Assembly: GCA_016234555.1 (NCBI GenBank)
Contig: JACRBJ010000078.1
Span: 1 to 64,000, forward strand
Length of the DNA: 64,000 nucleotides
From: Chloroflexota bacterium
GTDB taxonomy: Bacteria > Chloroflexota > Anaerolineae > Anaerolineales > Villigracilaceae
Reading direction: 5' to 3'
Shown: positions 26,866 through 34,700 of the stretch, in pieces
Numbering within the stretch: the stretch's first letter is position 1
Layout: each line of letters starts with the position of its first letter
Program-made: the position numbers and the translations under genes
The notes under the pieces: model-generated
Told to the model about the DNA's origin: nothing
What the model saw: only the letters and a program-made list of their open reading frames with translations
Databases searched by the model: none

Positions 26866-26909
26866 GGCGCCCCAGGCAGGAGTCGAACCCACAACCTACT
26901 GTTATGGGT
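26866..26909 (-). tRNA. 3' half of a tRNA gene; prophage attachment site
   Basis: The minus strand reads CATAACAGTAGG, then T-arm GTGGG-TTCGACT-CCTGC, acceptor CTGGGGC and G, then a T-run. This is the 3' half of a tRNA, probably with CAT anticodon (Met or Ile type). The sequence 5' of the anticodon loop does not continue a tRNA. Tyrosine-integrase phages commonly recombine at tRNA 3' halves and leave such a fragment next to int. The complete tRNA should be at the other prophage end, outside the window. Confidence 0.75.
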
Positions 26910-26938
26910 TCAACTTCTTGATTTTTATATTATTTTTG

Positions 26939-27808
26939 CTACCTTTTATGTAATTTTACAGCATTTTCAACAGGCAGGTAAGGGCGGATTTGTTCTGCGG
27001 CAACGTCAATCAGGTATTTTTCATAGACTTCCATATTACGCCAACGACCAGCCGCCATCGCCGCCTTCGTAGGGGCTTGGAGTAAGTGGGTAATTGTGGC
27101 AAATGTTCTACGCGCATCGTGCGGAGTGAATTGGAACCCAAGATGTTTGCTCCATTTGCGGAATATCATTTTAATTCCATGACTGGTAAGCGGCTGCCCG
27201 TGTTCTTTGTGGTTCTGACTTCCTCGAAGGGAAATAAAAAGCGTGTCTACGCCTTTGGCTGGTTGTCTGAGGTTAAGCCAGTCTTCGATGAATACTGCTG
27301 TTTGCGGTGAGTACAATCCTTTTCCCCATTGACCGCCCTTAACAATCACTTGAAGACTTAGATTCTGCAAGTCAACGTCTGCCAAACGTATCCGCGCCAA
27401 TTCTGAGCGGCGAAGTCCTGTATCTATGGCAATGGCTGCCAATGCGAGGTCGCGCGCGCCAATTGGCGTTGATGTATCAAACAAGGCGAGCAACTCTACC
27501 AGTTGGCTCATCGTGAGAGCGCGTTGTTTTTTTGGCAGGACACGTTTGATCCGAGCCGCCCTGGCGGGATGAACTTGCCCATAACGCCATGCCAAAAACG
27601 AACGACATGCACAAAGAGCTACATACTGCTGTGTGTTTTGTCGTTCATTGCCTTTCACGTTTGCTTTTACGAACGACAATAAGTCGGATGCAGTCCAAGA
27701 CGCCAAGTCTTCGGCTTGCACAAGTTTGTCCAATATGCGGCGATAAGATACCTTTGTCGATTCTGCGTATTCGTCTGATGCGAGAAAGTCTTCTACGAGT
27801 GTTCCCAT
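26939..27808 (-). CDS. int: Phage tyrosine integrase
   Basis: 289 residues. An N-terminal SAM-like core-binding domain (about 1-90) and a catalytic domain with Arg in DTGLRRSELARI (about 134), a beta-hairpin Lys in VIVKGGQWGKG, HDARRTF (H-x-x-R), AGRWRNM (Trp in the usual His/Trp place) and the nucleophile Tyr in VYEKYL. It catalyses site-specific integration and excision. It is adjacent to the tRNA half-site and reads towards it, as is typical. Confidence 0.93.
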   Translation of the reverse strand: MGTLVEDFLASDEYAESTKVSYRRILDKLVQAEDLASWTASDLLSFVKANVKGNERQNTQQYVALCACRSFLAWRYGQVHPARAARIKRVLPKKQRALTMSQLVELLALFDTSTPIGARDLALAAIAIDTGLRRSELARIRLADVDLQNLSLQVIVKGGQWGKGLYSPQTAVFIEDWLNLRQPAKGVDTLFISLRGSQNHKEHGQPLTSHGIKMIFRKWSKHLGFQFTPHDARRTFATITHLLQAPTKAAMAAGRWRNMEVYEKYLIDVAAEQIRPYLPVENAVKLHKR

Positions 27809-27821
27809 GGTGTCCTCTATG

Positions 27822-28634
27822 CTAGTGGTGTTGTTGTGTGCGCATGGGATTTTCGTAGCCTGCCGGCAAGTACTCTTGCAAGTCTTTCTTGATGTAGTGC
27901 TTCACGTTGAGAGACTGGCAAAGATCAATCATCCTCAGTGTGTAGTCGCGCCAGTCGGTCGTTTTTGTGATGGGTAGATAATTCACGCGCCCTATTTTAT
28001 ACAAATCCACGAACGTATGCGTGGCTGCGACGATTTCAAGGCTGGCTTTAACATCGATTGTCGGTTCGAGGGATACCCAAATGAAAATCCCGCGCTTGTG
28101 GAACGCTTTTAACGCCCTAATTCTATCAGATGGGAGTGTTGCTCCGCGTTCCCACTTACGGGAAAAATCGTCGTTCAGGCTTGTCAAAGTTGAGGCAAAC
28201 GAATCTCGCTCGGGACGGAATAAATCAATATCGCGCAGGGAGCGGGTTCCGCCTTTGGTGAGCGTGCAGAAGGCGAGACCATTTTCCCTCAGAACACAGA
28301 TTGTTTTGCGTGTTAAATAAGTATCGCCTGGGTGGTATGGGTCGGTTGTAAACGACAACATAACCTGCTCGGTGATACCTGCCTGTTGATACTTTTTGGC
28401 GTCGCGCTCCAGCATTTCGAGAAAGCCCTTACGCGGAACCGCGCCGGCGTCGAACTCGCTGCGCTTTTGCTTGGTGACGAGTGGCACATAACAATAGCGG
28501 CATTCGTGACCGCATCCCCTATATGGATTCGTTGCCAGCACGGAGTATTCTCCGGCTTGTCCTTTTGGCGCATAGATGTGTTTGCACCCATAGACCGATA
28601 TTCCATCTGGATTGATTGTGATAGGAGTTTTCAT
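27822..28634 (-). CDS. Radical SAM protein, SPL/photolyase-like subgroup
   Basis: 270 residues. The iron-sulfur motif is C-GHE-C-RY-C (CxxxCxxC) at residues about 42-49, after NPYRGCGHECRYCYVP, typical of the SPL-related 'DNA repair photolyase' radical SAM group. The sequence TTDPYHPGD and LTKGGTRSLRD fit the same group. The substrate is unknown; repair or modification of nucleic acid is only suggested by family. The TGAACACTT motif ends six bases before its ATG and no clear ribosome site is seen. Confidence 0.82.
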   Translation of the reverse strand: MKTPITINPDGISVYGCKHIYAPKGQAGEYSVLATNPYRGCGHECRYCYVPLVTKQKRSEFDAGAVPRKGFLEMLERDAKKYQQAGITEQVMLSFTTDPYHPGDTYLTRKTICVLRENGLAFCTLTKGGTRSLRDIDLFRPERDSFASTLTSLNDDFSRKWERGATLPSDRIRALKAFHKRGIFIWVSLEPTIDVKASLEIVAATHTFVDLYKIGRVNYLPITKTTDWRDYTLRMIDLCQSLNVKHYIKKDLQEYLPAGYENPMRTQQHH

Positions 28635-28640
28635 AAAGCA

Positions 28641-28652
28641 TTAAAGTGTTCA
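28641..28652 (-). promoter_or_regulatory. TGAACACTT repeat, copy a
   Basis: Minus-strand TGAACACTTTAA, six bases upstream of the radical SAM start and just downstream of a terminator. One of seven similarly oriented copies in the phage. Confidence 0.55.
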
Positions 28653-28681
28653 CGGGTAAACTTTTCACGCTTTCAATAAAA

Positions 28682-28706
28682 AAATCCGCCATGTTTTTGG
28701 CGGACT
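28682..28706 (-). terminator. Intrinsic terminator of the small zinc-ribbon gene
   Basis: Minus strand: TCCGCCA, six-base loop, TGGCGGA, then a run of seven T. It begins right after the stop of the 41-residue gene. Confidence 0.8.
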
Positions 28707-28832
28707 TTAGAATGGGATGCAACTGTTGTGATTGCCGATGAAAAAACGCTTTCCACAGTCTGGGCATTTCCCAAAATGGTAGTGGAACCACCAATAAAAT
28801 GAGCGGAAAGGTTTTGCTAGGGCATAGAACAT
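28707..28832 (-). CDS. 41-residue zinc-ribbon-like protein
   Basis: The protein begins MFYALAKPFRSFYWWFHYHF and continues GKCPDCGKRFF, then IGNHNSCIPF. CPDCG forms a classical zinc knuckle, with His/Cys of GNHNSC as possible second pair. The very aromatic N-terminus may be amphipathic. It fits exactly between the DUF488 gene and a terminator. No ribosome site is obvious, and function is unknown. Confidence 0.55.
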   Translation of the reverse strand: MFYALAKPFRSFYWWFHYHFGKCPDCGKRFFIGNHNSCIPF

Positions 28833-28841
28833 GCCCGGATT

Positions 28842-29429
28842 TTACCATAGCGCCAATTGTGGGTTATTCTTCTCTTCAACGCTGGACAGTAGATCGCGCG
28901 CGGAGGTCCTTGTAATTGGGGTTGAGTCAACGTTGTACCGCTTTTCATATTCCTTGGCGACATAGACGCGATGGCACTCGCTGCGTTTCCAGCAGGCGCA
29001 AATAATGATCACGGCACTGTTGGCGAGTAAACCATGAAGGATTCTCATGCCGGCTTCGGTGTTTGCAAGCTGGATTCCGCCTGTGCCTTTATAGTTCGCG
29101 TTCCCTAACTCGCCGACATGGATGTACTTATCGCCCAAGACTTCCTGCAGGTGCTTTAGCGAAAACTCAGGGTTGCGGGTGTGAGGCATGAAACGGATGT
29201 CGGCAATAACCGCGCCAAGTTCGTTTGCGATCTGAGCAAGTTCCCCGGCTTTTTTGAGGTCGTTGTAACCGAGGTCGAAAAGGGGATATTTTCGCGTTTC
29301 AGTTACGGTGTGCCCTTGATGCTCTTTCTTCCACTCGTCCAAAACATCAGGGGTCGGGTTTTGTAGGACGCATTTGCATTGACGGCACTCAAAGTACACA
29401 ATGGGTGTTCCAGATAAAATGCTGCTCAT
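28842..29429 (-). CDS. DUF488 family protein with N-terminal zinc motif
   Basis: 195 residues from the ATG of MSSILSGTPIVYFEC, with AGGAG eight bases upstream. The DUF488 signature is present: VIADIRFMPHTRNPEFS (about 85), HVGELGN and IIICACWKRSECHR near 155, the conserved Cys-His-Arg motif. The N-terminal CRQCKC could bind zinc. DUF488 function is unestablished; it occurs often on mobile elements. It overlaps the methyltransferase stop by four bases (ATGA). Confidence 0.8.
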   Translation of the reverse strand: MSSILSGTPIVYFECRQCKCVLQNPTPDVLDEWKKEHQGHTVTETRKYPLFDLGYNDLKKAGELAQIANELGAVIADIRFMPHTRNPEFSLKHLQEVLGDKYIHVGELGNANYKGTGGIQLANTEAGMRILHGLLANSAVIIICACWKRSECHRVYVAKEYEKRYNVDSTPITRTSARDLLSSVEEKNNPQLALW

Positions 29430-30958
29430 TTTTCTCCTAAAAGATGCTTGCAAAGCGAGTAAGATAATTTTACCGGGACAGCATTCCCGATCTGCTTAAC
29501 GATCTGCTCCCGCGTTCCTTGAAATTTGTATGACTTTGGGAAGGACATGGCGCGGGCGAGTTCGTGAGGCTGCAACATGCGGAATCGGATATCCAAGGCG
29601 TATATTATGCCGTCTTGATCGCGGAGCGTGATGGGAGAGACCAGTCCAAAGCGGTCTTTTCCTGTCTGAGTCTTCAATGGCTCATCCACCGAATACGCTC
29701 CACCGCTGCCGTAATATTCGACCAGGAATGGCTCAACCAGCCCGATTGTATCTTTTCCGATGATAGTGGGCATTGGATCGTCTACTGATCGCGGCTGACT
29801 GCGGTTTGTAGCTGTCCAGTTGGTAGTGAGTAAGAACGGCTGAGCAAGCGCCCAAGAGTCCGCGCTGGTGACCGTTGGCATGGGTTTGTCTATACTGTGG
29901 ATTGCCCCGCCTTGATCCATTTGGATGATAAATGGCTGAGCCAAGCCGAAACGGTTTGAGGTGTCAAGAGTCGGAAGCGGCGAATCCACAGAGCGGATTC
30001 TTCGCTCCGACTGTTTTCCATTGTGATATTCAACAATGTACGGCTCGATAAACTGAATCTTTCCTGCGCCAGTGATCGTCGAGACGGGCTGGTCCACTCC
30101 ACGTGGCGCTCCACCTGACTGTTGTGACAGCATAAACGATTTTCCGCCATACTTCTGGAGACCGGCGAAGATTCTCCGCAATGTGTTTTCCGCCAGGGGC
30201 TTTTTACGGTTAAAAATGGACTCGCCCTTGATTTTCCAGTCGATGATATCGCGGGCAGGTTTCCAGCGTCTATATGCCGCGAACATATTCCCCCCGTTTG
30301 GGTGATGGGTAGGCTCAGGAAAATCCACAGGCTTTCCCTTGCGGCAGATGATAAACAGGCGCTTGCGCGTTGTCGGGTCGCCATAGTCGGCGGCTACGAG
30401 CCTGCGCCATTTGACGTTATAGCCGAGTTTTTCCATTTTGCGGACGAAGCGGTAGAAATACTCGCCCTTGCGGTTCTGGATCGGGAGTCCATATTTGCAG
30501 GGTTTCTTGTGTTTTACCTTGATACTCTCCCCTGCTCCACAGGTGCATTTTCTGTGAAGTGGTCCCCAATCTTCGAACTCGGGGACGTTCTCGATTAGGA
30601 TGTCTTGCACGTCAAGAGCCGACGCCCAACGAATGACGTATTTGATGCTGGCACGGGATTGCTTGGACATTGGAGCGCCGCCGCGGGCGTTGCTGAAATG
30701 AGTGCATTCTGGCGATGCCAGCAAGAGGCGGAGTTTTCCAGACGGCACGACCTGGCGCGGATCTATGTCTTTGAGGTCTGAATTGTAGTGTGCCACCTTC
30801 GGGTGATTCTTGCTGTGTGTGGCGATGGCGATATCCCAATGGTTGACGGCAACCAAGCGGACATCAATCCCAAGTTCCTTGGCAGCTTGGAGTGCGCCAG
30901 TACTTGTTCCTCCTGCACCGCAGAAAAGGTCGGCGAGGTTTTGAGTCTGATTGCTCAT
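29426..30958 (-). CDS. DNA cytosine-5 methyltransferase
   Basis: 510 residues from the ATG of MSNQTQNLADLF, which overlaps the preceding stop (ATGA). C5 motifs: DLFCGAGGTSTG (I), SPECTHFSNARGG with the catalytic Cys (IV), LIENVPEF (VI), RKRLFIICR (VIII) and IGNAVPVKLSYSLCKHLL (X). Between VIII and X are about five repeats of a unit like SVDxPxPTITxxDxxGLVxPFLV, acting as an unusual target-recognition region. No restriction enzyme gene is adjacent, so self-protection against host restriction is the likely role. Confidence 0.9.
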   Translation of the reverse strand: MSNQTQNLADLFCGAGGTSTGALQAAKELGIDVRLVAVNHWDIAIATHSKNHPKVAHYNSDLKDIDPRQVVPSGKLRLLLASPECTHFSNARGGAPMSKQSRASIKYVIRWASALDVQDILIENVPEFEDWGPLHRKCTCGAGESIKVKHKKPCKYGLPIQNRKGEYFYRFVRKMEKLGYNVKWRRLVAADYGDPTTRKRLFIICRKGKPVDFPEPTHHPNGGNMFAAYRRWKPARDIIDWKIKGESIFNRKKPLAENTLRRIFAGLQKYGGKSFMLSQQSGGAPRGVDQPVSTITGAGKIQFIEPYIVEYHNGKQSERRIRSVDSPLPTLDTSNRFGLAQPFIIQMDQGGAIHSIDKPMPTVTSADSWALAQPFLLTTNWTATNRSQPRSVDDPMPTIIGKDTIGLVEPFLVEYYGSGGAYSVDEPLKTQTGKDRFGLVSPITLRDQDGIIYALDIRFRMLQPHELARAMSFPKSYKFQGTREQIVKQIGNAVPVKLSYSLCKHLLGEK

Positions 30959-31533
30959 GTTGGCTTGACCTCGATGAACAAAGTTCCGTCTGCGTACATG
31001 ATCGTTTTGTTGTAGAAAGGTTCTCTTGAGTATCTCCAAATATGCCAAACGTAGTGATGGATTGGCTCTTTGTCGCCTTCTCTTTTTTCAAACCAATATG
31101 GGCGGAATAACATCTGGATTTTTCCATAATACAACGGCTCGTTCTGGAATATGTGCTTTCGCGTTTTTGCGAAATCGAAGTTTGAGCGTAATAGGCACGC
31201 AAATCCACCGACATGGTTGTGTCGGACGCGCTCGATTTGCCGCTCGATAATCTGATCTACAAGCGGACGGGTGAATGGCGGGTTTGTGGCAATCCAGTCT
31301 GCCATTACCACCTCGTCGAAGGCGTCGGGCTTGCAGAACGAACCGCTGTAGCCAAGTTCCTTGAACGTACTGATGATGCCGCTTCCCTGCGGCGCGCACA
31401 CGTCAAATATGATTTGCTGCTTCCTGACTGGAAGATGCTGCAAGAGCGCGTACACACAGCGCTTGTCAATGGTGGGATAGTAGTCGCCGGGGACTCGCGG
31501 GAAATTGCTTTTGACGTAGGGAGGTTGTGCCAT
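30955..31533 (-). CDS. Phage SAM-dependent methyltransferase-like protein
   Basis: 192 residues from the ATG of MAQPPYVKSNFP, overlapping the preceding stop (TAATG). IIFDVCAPQGSG resembles motif I and DWIATNPPFTRP is the NPPF motif IV of amino-methyltransferases (N6-adenine or N4-cytosine). The recognition domain is small or absent. The order MTase, C5-MTase, DUF488 with overlapping codons suggests one antirestriction or DNA-modification transcript. Confidence 0.75.
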   Translation of the reverse strand: MAQPPYVKSNFPRVPGDYYPTIDKRCVYALLQHLPVRKQQIIFDVCAPQGSGIISTFKELGYSGSFCKPDAFDEVVMADWIATNPPFTRPLVDQIIERQIERVRHNHVGGFACLLRSNFDFAKTRKHIFQNEPLYYGKIQMLFRPYWFEKREGDKEPIHHYVWHIWRYSREPFYNKTIMYADGTLFIEVKPT

Positions 31534-31853
31534 TATTTCATCCCTGCGAGTTCCTTTATTTCGGCAATCGTGATGCCGAGCGGAAGTTTTCCAGCGTCCC
31601 AAGCCGCGTTTAGGCATTCTTCAAAGCCGATGATTTTCGAGTACGCCTTCTGAATCGCGGCAATTAATTGAATGTCTGCTTCCACGCTCAATTTGCAAAG
31701 ACTCTTTGAACGTTCTTTGCCGTTCTCGTAGACACAGGTGACGGTTCGCAGGTCGAATACGCTGGCATAATGCGCGGGTTGCCAGTACACAACGCCGGTA
31801 TCCCAAAAAGCGTCGGAAATTTTCTTTTGCAGAGATTTTTTTATTTTGTTCAT
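31533..31853 (-). CDS. Phage hypothetical protein
   Basis: 106 residues, with AGGAG nine bases before the ATG. Basic N-terminus (MNKIKKSLQKKI), a GVVYWQPAHYASVFDL stretch and a helical C-terminus. No family is recognised. It heads the methyltransferase transcript; a TGAACACTT copy lies directly upstream. Confidence 0.65.
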   Translation of the reverse strand: MNKIKKSLQKKISDAFWDTGVVYWQPAHYASVFDLRTVTCVYENGKERSKSLCKLSVEADIQLIAAIQKAYSKIIGFEECLNAAWDAGKLPLGITIAEIKELAGMK

Positions 31854-31864
31854 GCGAATTCTCC

Positions 31865-31882
31865 TATCCTGTTAAGTGTTCA
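31865..31882 (-). promoter_or_regulatory. TGAACACTT repeat, copy b
   Basis: Minus-strand TGAACACTTAACAGGATA, just upstream of the ribosome site of the 31,853 start. Nearly identical to copy c. Confidence 0.6.
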
Positions 31883-31930
31883 GGAGTAATTTTTTAATCG
31901 GATAAAATTTTGTTTTGGTAAAATTCACTC

Positions 31931-32071
31931 ATGGACGCAATGGAAAAAGCCGCGCGTGAGATTATCGGGTTGTTCGTTGTCCTTTTCCTATGGGTAGTAG
32001 GGTGGTCTTTGCTTGGCGCAATCGTTTTTGCGTTCTTCTTCGTCCTCACAGAAATTGTCTCTATGTTTTGA
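31931..32071 (+). CDS. Possible 46-residue membrane protein
   Basis: MDAMEKAAREIIGLFVVLFL followed by WVVGWSLLGAIVFAFFFVLTE: one long hydrophobic stretch after a charged start. It lies on the plus strand in a gap of the leftward block and overlaps the end of the ParB-like gene by 11 bases. TAAAAT is present 9-14 bases before the ATG, so a leaderless mRNA is possible. No ribosome site. Confidence 0.4.
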   Translation: MDAMEKAAREIIGLFVVLFLWVVGWSLLGAIVFAFFFVLTEIVSMF

Positions 32072-32990
32072 TGACCGCCCGCGTCGGGAGGTAGGCATAG
32101 CGGTGCTTGCACAGGAATGCGAGGAGCCGACCTATCGCGGCGGCTTCGCGGTGATGCCCCTGTGCCTGGAGTTCCAGCGCGTAAGCCAGCGTAATCGCGC
32201 CTGTGTGATGTTCGGGGGTGATGAACGGATCGGGGAGGTCTGCCGCTATGGGATAAGAGTCTTTGGTGGTTTCAATGCTGACCTTTGGCGTTTCCAATGC
32301 CCCGCCGAACAAGGCAAGGTCGAATAAACTCTCCTGGCTTTGCTGAGCAAAGAGCGCGTCCACAATCTCGCGGAACTGGCGGAAATTGACCGCCTTGCCC
32401 TCAATAATTGGACGGGCGGCAATCATCTGGCGGTTATGATCCAGCGCGGAAAGCATTTCAGCGTGACCGATGGGGAACGCGCCACGGCGGACGTGGTAAA
32501 GGATATCCTCGCGGACATTTCCGAGCATCAATCGCTTTTCCACACGCTTTTTCGAGACGCCACATTTTTCTGAGATTTTCTCGATGCTCCACCCCTGCTG
32601 CTCAATACGCTTGCGGTAGGCAAGCATTTCATCGACGGGGTCAAGGTCACGCCGACCAACGTTTTCGGCAAGCATGATGGCGCTGGCTTCCTCATCAGTC
32701 AGTTCGCGCACTATGCAATCTATGGTCTCAAGTTTCAGGACTTGCGACACGGCGCGGAATCTTCGCTCGCCCGCGACAATCTGGAATTGCGCCATGCTCC
32801 CAAGCCCGTCACCGCCAAACGCGCACATTGGGTCTGGAGCAAAAAACCTGACAGTGATTGGCTGAGCGAGTCCATGCTCCTTGATGGATGCCGCAAGTTC
32901 CTCCAATCCATCTTCATCAAAGACCGTGCGGTCATTGTCGCCCGCGAATATCTGCCGGCAGGGGATTTTCTGAATCGTTGCCTCAGTCAT
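32061..32990 (-). CDS. ParB/Spo0J-like partition or regulatory protein
   Basis: 309 residues from the ATG of MTEATIQKIPCRQIF, with AAGGAGG eight bases upstream. ParB N-terminal domain: ELAASIKEHGLAQPITVR and VAGERRFRAV (the CTP/nuclease-related box) at about 70-90, then ENVGRRDLDPVDEM and the HTH WSIEKISEKCGVSKKRVEKRL (about 130-155). In phages such proteins act in partition, DNA binding or gene control. No ParA gene is visible. The 32,983 gene overlaps its start by 8 bases. Confidence 0.87.
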   Translation of the reverse strand: MTEATIQKIPCRQIFAGDNDRTVFDEDGLEELAASIKEHGLAQPITVRFFAPDPMCAFGGDGLGSMAQFQIVAGERRFRAVSQVLKLETIDCIVRELTDEEASAIMLAENVGRRDLDPVDEMLAYRKRIEQQGWSIEKISEKCGVSKKRVEKRLMLGNVREDILYHVRRGAFPIGHAEMLSALDHNRQMIAARPIIEGKAVNFRQFREIVDALFAQQSQESLFDLALFGGALETPKVSIETTKDSYPIAADLPDPFITPEHHTGAITLAYALELQAQGHHREAAAIGRLLAFLCKHRYAYLPTRAVIKT

Positions 32991-33195
32991 GCTTTTCCTC
33001 CTTACACACGCACTTCTTACCGTCAATAAATCCCGTATTGAGGCATAGGGGACAGAGAGTCGGGAGTTTGGGTTGTTTGGGCGCGGAACGAGGCTTGTAA
33101 CTCTTTGTAGCCACCTTGACGGGGCTGTTTGAGAATAATGGCATGTCTTCCGCCGACTGAAACATATTGGTTTGGGTTGGATTTTTCTTTTTCAT
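32983..33195 (-). CDS. Small phage protein with cysteine knuckles
   Basis: 70 residues. A basic disordered first half (TKSYKPRSAPKQPKLP) and a zinc-binding-like end LCPLCLNTGFIDGKKCVC. It precedes and overlaps the ParB-like gene. The TGAACACTT-type copy c with its AGGATA lies directly before ATG. Function unknown; nucleic-acid binding is a guess. Confidence 0.6.
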   Translation of the reverse strand: MKKKNPTQTNMFQSAEDMPLFSNSPVKVATKSYKPRSAPKQPKLPTLCPLCLNTGFIDGKKCVCKEEKHD

Positions 33196-33198
33196 AAC

Positions 33199-33216
33199 TA
33201 TCCTGTTAAGTGTTTA
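33199..33216 (-). promoter_or_regulatory. TGAACACTT repeat, copy c (variant)
   Basis: Minus-strand TAAACACTTAACAGGATA, ending four bases before the ATG at 33,195. Its AGGAT may double as ribosome site. A terminator lies immediately upstream. Confidence 0.55.
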
Positions 33217-33217
33217 C

Positions 33218-33364
33218 TCAAAAAGAAATCCCGCCTTGCCTTGCGGCTTGGCGGGATTTGCGCGTGCGGGTGACTTCTCGGTATTCATACCAGGCTGTCG
33301 GGGGAAGGTTCCGTGCTTGATTGCGATGCTGATCATGATGTCGGATTACTTGCTTGATGCTCAT
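33218..33364 (-). CDS. Possible 48-residue basic protein
   Basis: Begins MSIKQVIRHHDQHRNQ and ends RQAARQGGISF; strongly basic. It sits 39 bases after the RadC-like gene in the same direction, and its last codons run through the terminator hairpin. Weak AGG ribosome site. Only context and strand support it. Confidence 0.35.
   Translation of the reverse strand: MSIKQVIRHHDQHRNQARNLPPTAWYEYREVTRTRKSRQAARQGGISF
33226..33259 (-). terminator. Intrinsic terminator after the RadC-like gene
   Basis: AAATCCCGCC (33226-33235) pairs with GGCGGGATTT (33250-33259), with an inner GCC/GGC; the minus strand then reads TTTCTTTTTG. It isolates the next transcript, which begins at copy c. Confidence 0.8.
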
Positions 33365-33403
33365 GGTAACGACCTGCAAGGATTCCACACGCGCACCTGC
33401 GGA

Positions 33404-34069
33404 TTAGAAACCCAACCCGCGTTCTTTCAATGAAACCCACCGATTTTGACCAATTACAATGTGGTCAAGGATTTCCACGTCCACCAACTTGCCGGCTTGG
33501 ACGATAGCGCGGGTGACTGCTACGTCATCAGGTGACGGGGTCGGGTCACCTGATGGATGGTTATGGCAGATGACAATGGCTGAGGCTTGCTCACGCAAGG
33601 CGTCTTTGAAAAGTTCGCCGACGCGGACTTGCGACGAACTCACGCTACCCTTGTAGACCATCACGATTTTGATAACTTCATTGCGGCGGTTTAGCAGGAT
33701 GACGCGCAGTTGCTCATGGTCGAGAGCCGACATTTCGTACTGTACGAGCGCGGCGGCGTCTGCAGGGGAATTGATGCGGGCTTTTTCGCGCGGGCTGGCA
33801 AGAGCCTGCCGGCGGGCGAGTTCAGCAATGGCGAGGAGCATGTCGGCTGTTTTGTCGCCGACACGGTGGATGTCTTTTACGCGGTCACGCGGGATTTTGA
33901 CCAACAGGTTGTCGTACTCATTGAGCAACTGGCTCAACTGGACTGCGGAGTCTGTGTCGGGGAGCATGAGCGCAACGCTGAGCAATTCCGTTGTGTTGAG
34001 GGCGGTCGCTCCAAGTTCGCGCAATCGGCGGGCGGGCTGTTCGGATTCGGGGAGGTCTGCGTATTTCAT
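33404..34069 (-). CDS. radC: RadC-like JAB-domain protein
   Basis: 221 residues. Helix-hairpin-helix-like N-terminus (RRLRELGATALNTTELLSVAL, IHRVGDKTADMLLAIAELARR) and a JAB/MPN domain with the zinc motif HNHPSGDPTPSPDD (about 168-181) and an upstream Glu in VGELFKDALRE. RadC proteins are common on phages and islands; despite the name, a repair role is not shown. Full length for the family. Confidence 0.9.
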   Translation of the reverse strand: MKYADLPESEQPARRLRELGATALNTTELLSVALMLPDTDSAVQLSQLLNEYDNLLVKIPRDRVKDIHRVGDKTADMLLAIAELARRQALASPREKARINSPADAAALVQYEMSALDHEQLRVILLNRRNEVIKIVMVYKGSVSSSQVRVGELFKDALREQASAIVICHNHPSGDPTPSPDDVAVTRAIVQAGKLVDVEILDHIVIGQNRWVSLKERGLGF

Positions 34070-34078
34070 GACATCCTC

Positions 34079-34297
34079 CTAATTAAAAGTCAAAGGCGAA
34101 GGTGTTTCGCCTTCGCCTTCGTTTTCTTCGGCAATCGTTATGCCGACTGTGTATGTCCCAAATGGTGTGTGTTGTCTTGTGACCTCAACCCGTTTATTTT
34201 TTTCTTCGGCTTCGGTCAAAATTTTTTCCATCCAGTCAGGGACTATTGTTTGCATGTCGCGTACTTCTTGTGGTGTCATTATTTCAGTGGTGTTCAT
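34079..34297 (-). CDS. Phage hypothetical protein
   Basis: 72 residues, acidic (IAEENEGEGETPS near the end). AGGAG lies eight bases before ATG. A helical first half (MTPQEVRDMQTIVPDWMEKI) is followed by a short strand region (HTPFGTYTVGITI). No family recognised. It is the first gene of the leftward block, downstream of the GTGTAA/TTACAC palindrome. Confidence 0.6.
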   Translation of the reverse strand: MNTTEIMTPQEVRDMQTIVPDWMEKILTEAEEKNKRVEVTRQHTPFGTYTVGITIAEENEGEGETPSPLTFN

Positions 34298-34322
34298 GGT
34301 GTTCTCCTGTGCTTTCGGTTTT

Positions 34323-34340
34323 GTGTAATGTAGGTTACAC
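34323..34340. promoter_or_regulatory. GTGTAA-N6-TTACAC palindrome (operator candidate)
   Basis: Perfect six-base inverted repeat with six-base spacer, 25 bases upstream of the first leftward early start (34,297). Position and symmetry fit a dimeric repressor site. Confidence 0.6.
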
Positions 34341-34674
34341 GTGATTCATCCTACATTCTGAACTTTTGACCGTCAAGAGAAAAAGCCAATTAAAAACTTT
34401 TGAAAACTTTTTTGTAATGCGTTTGCAAGGCGTATATACGAAAAAATATTTTCCCCTTGGGACTTCCTTAGACGAAAAAAAACTTTCACCCACTTCATTT
34501 ATAGTGCGGCATGTGCTAGTTTCGGGCTTGTCGGGGCTTGTGACCCTTTTTTGGAATCGTGCTTCTTAGGACGCACGGAAATCAGGAATCTGAGTAACGA
34601 TATGCAGGTTTCCAGAACGGGGTCTTAGAATCGCTTGTGACGCGCTTCGTGAAATGAGTAATTAACTTAAATGG

Positions 34675-34700
34675 GAAGCCTTGTGTTTCCACAAGGCTTC
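34675..34700. terminator. Strong hairpin downstream of the phage tRNA
   Basis: GAAGCCTTGTG / CACAAGGCTTC, 11 bp with a TTTC loop. It lies 77 bases downstream of the minus-strand tRNA-Gly. There is no clear T-run, so it may be a processing or weak termination site. Confidence 0.55.

Noticed and set aside
28519..28848. 109-codon minus-strand frame across the radical SAM start
   Set aside because: It runs through a terminator and 100 bases into a certain gene; the 41-residue zinc-ribbon frame fits the gap better.
31894..32112. 72-codon minus-strand frame between hypothetical and ParB-like genes
   Set aside because: No ribosome site, overlaps the end of the ParB-like gene and shows no protein-like pattern.
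34366..34569. 67-codon plus-strand frame in the early/late gap
   Set aside because: Needs a TTG start, has no ribosome site, and its composition follows the AT-rich regulatory DNA; treated as noncoding.
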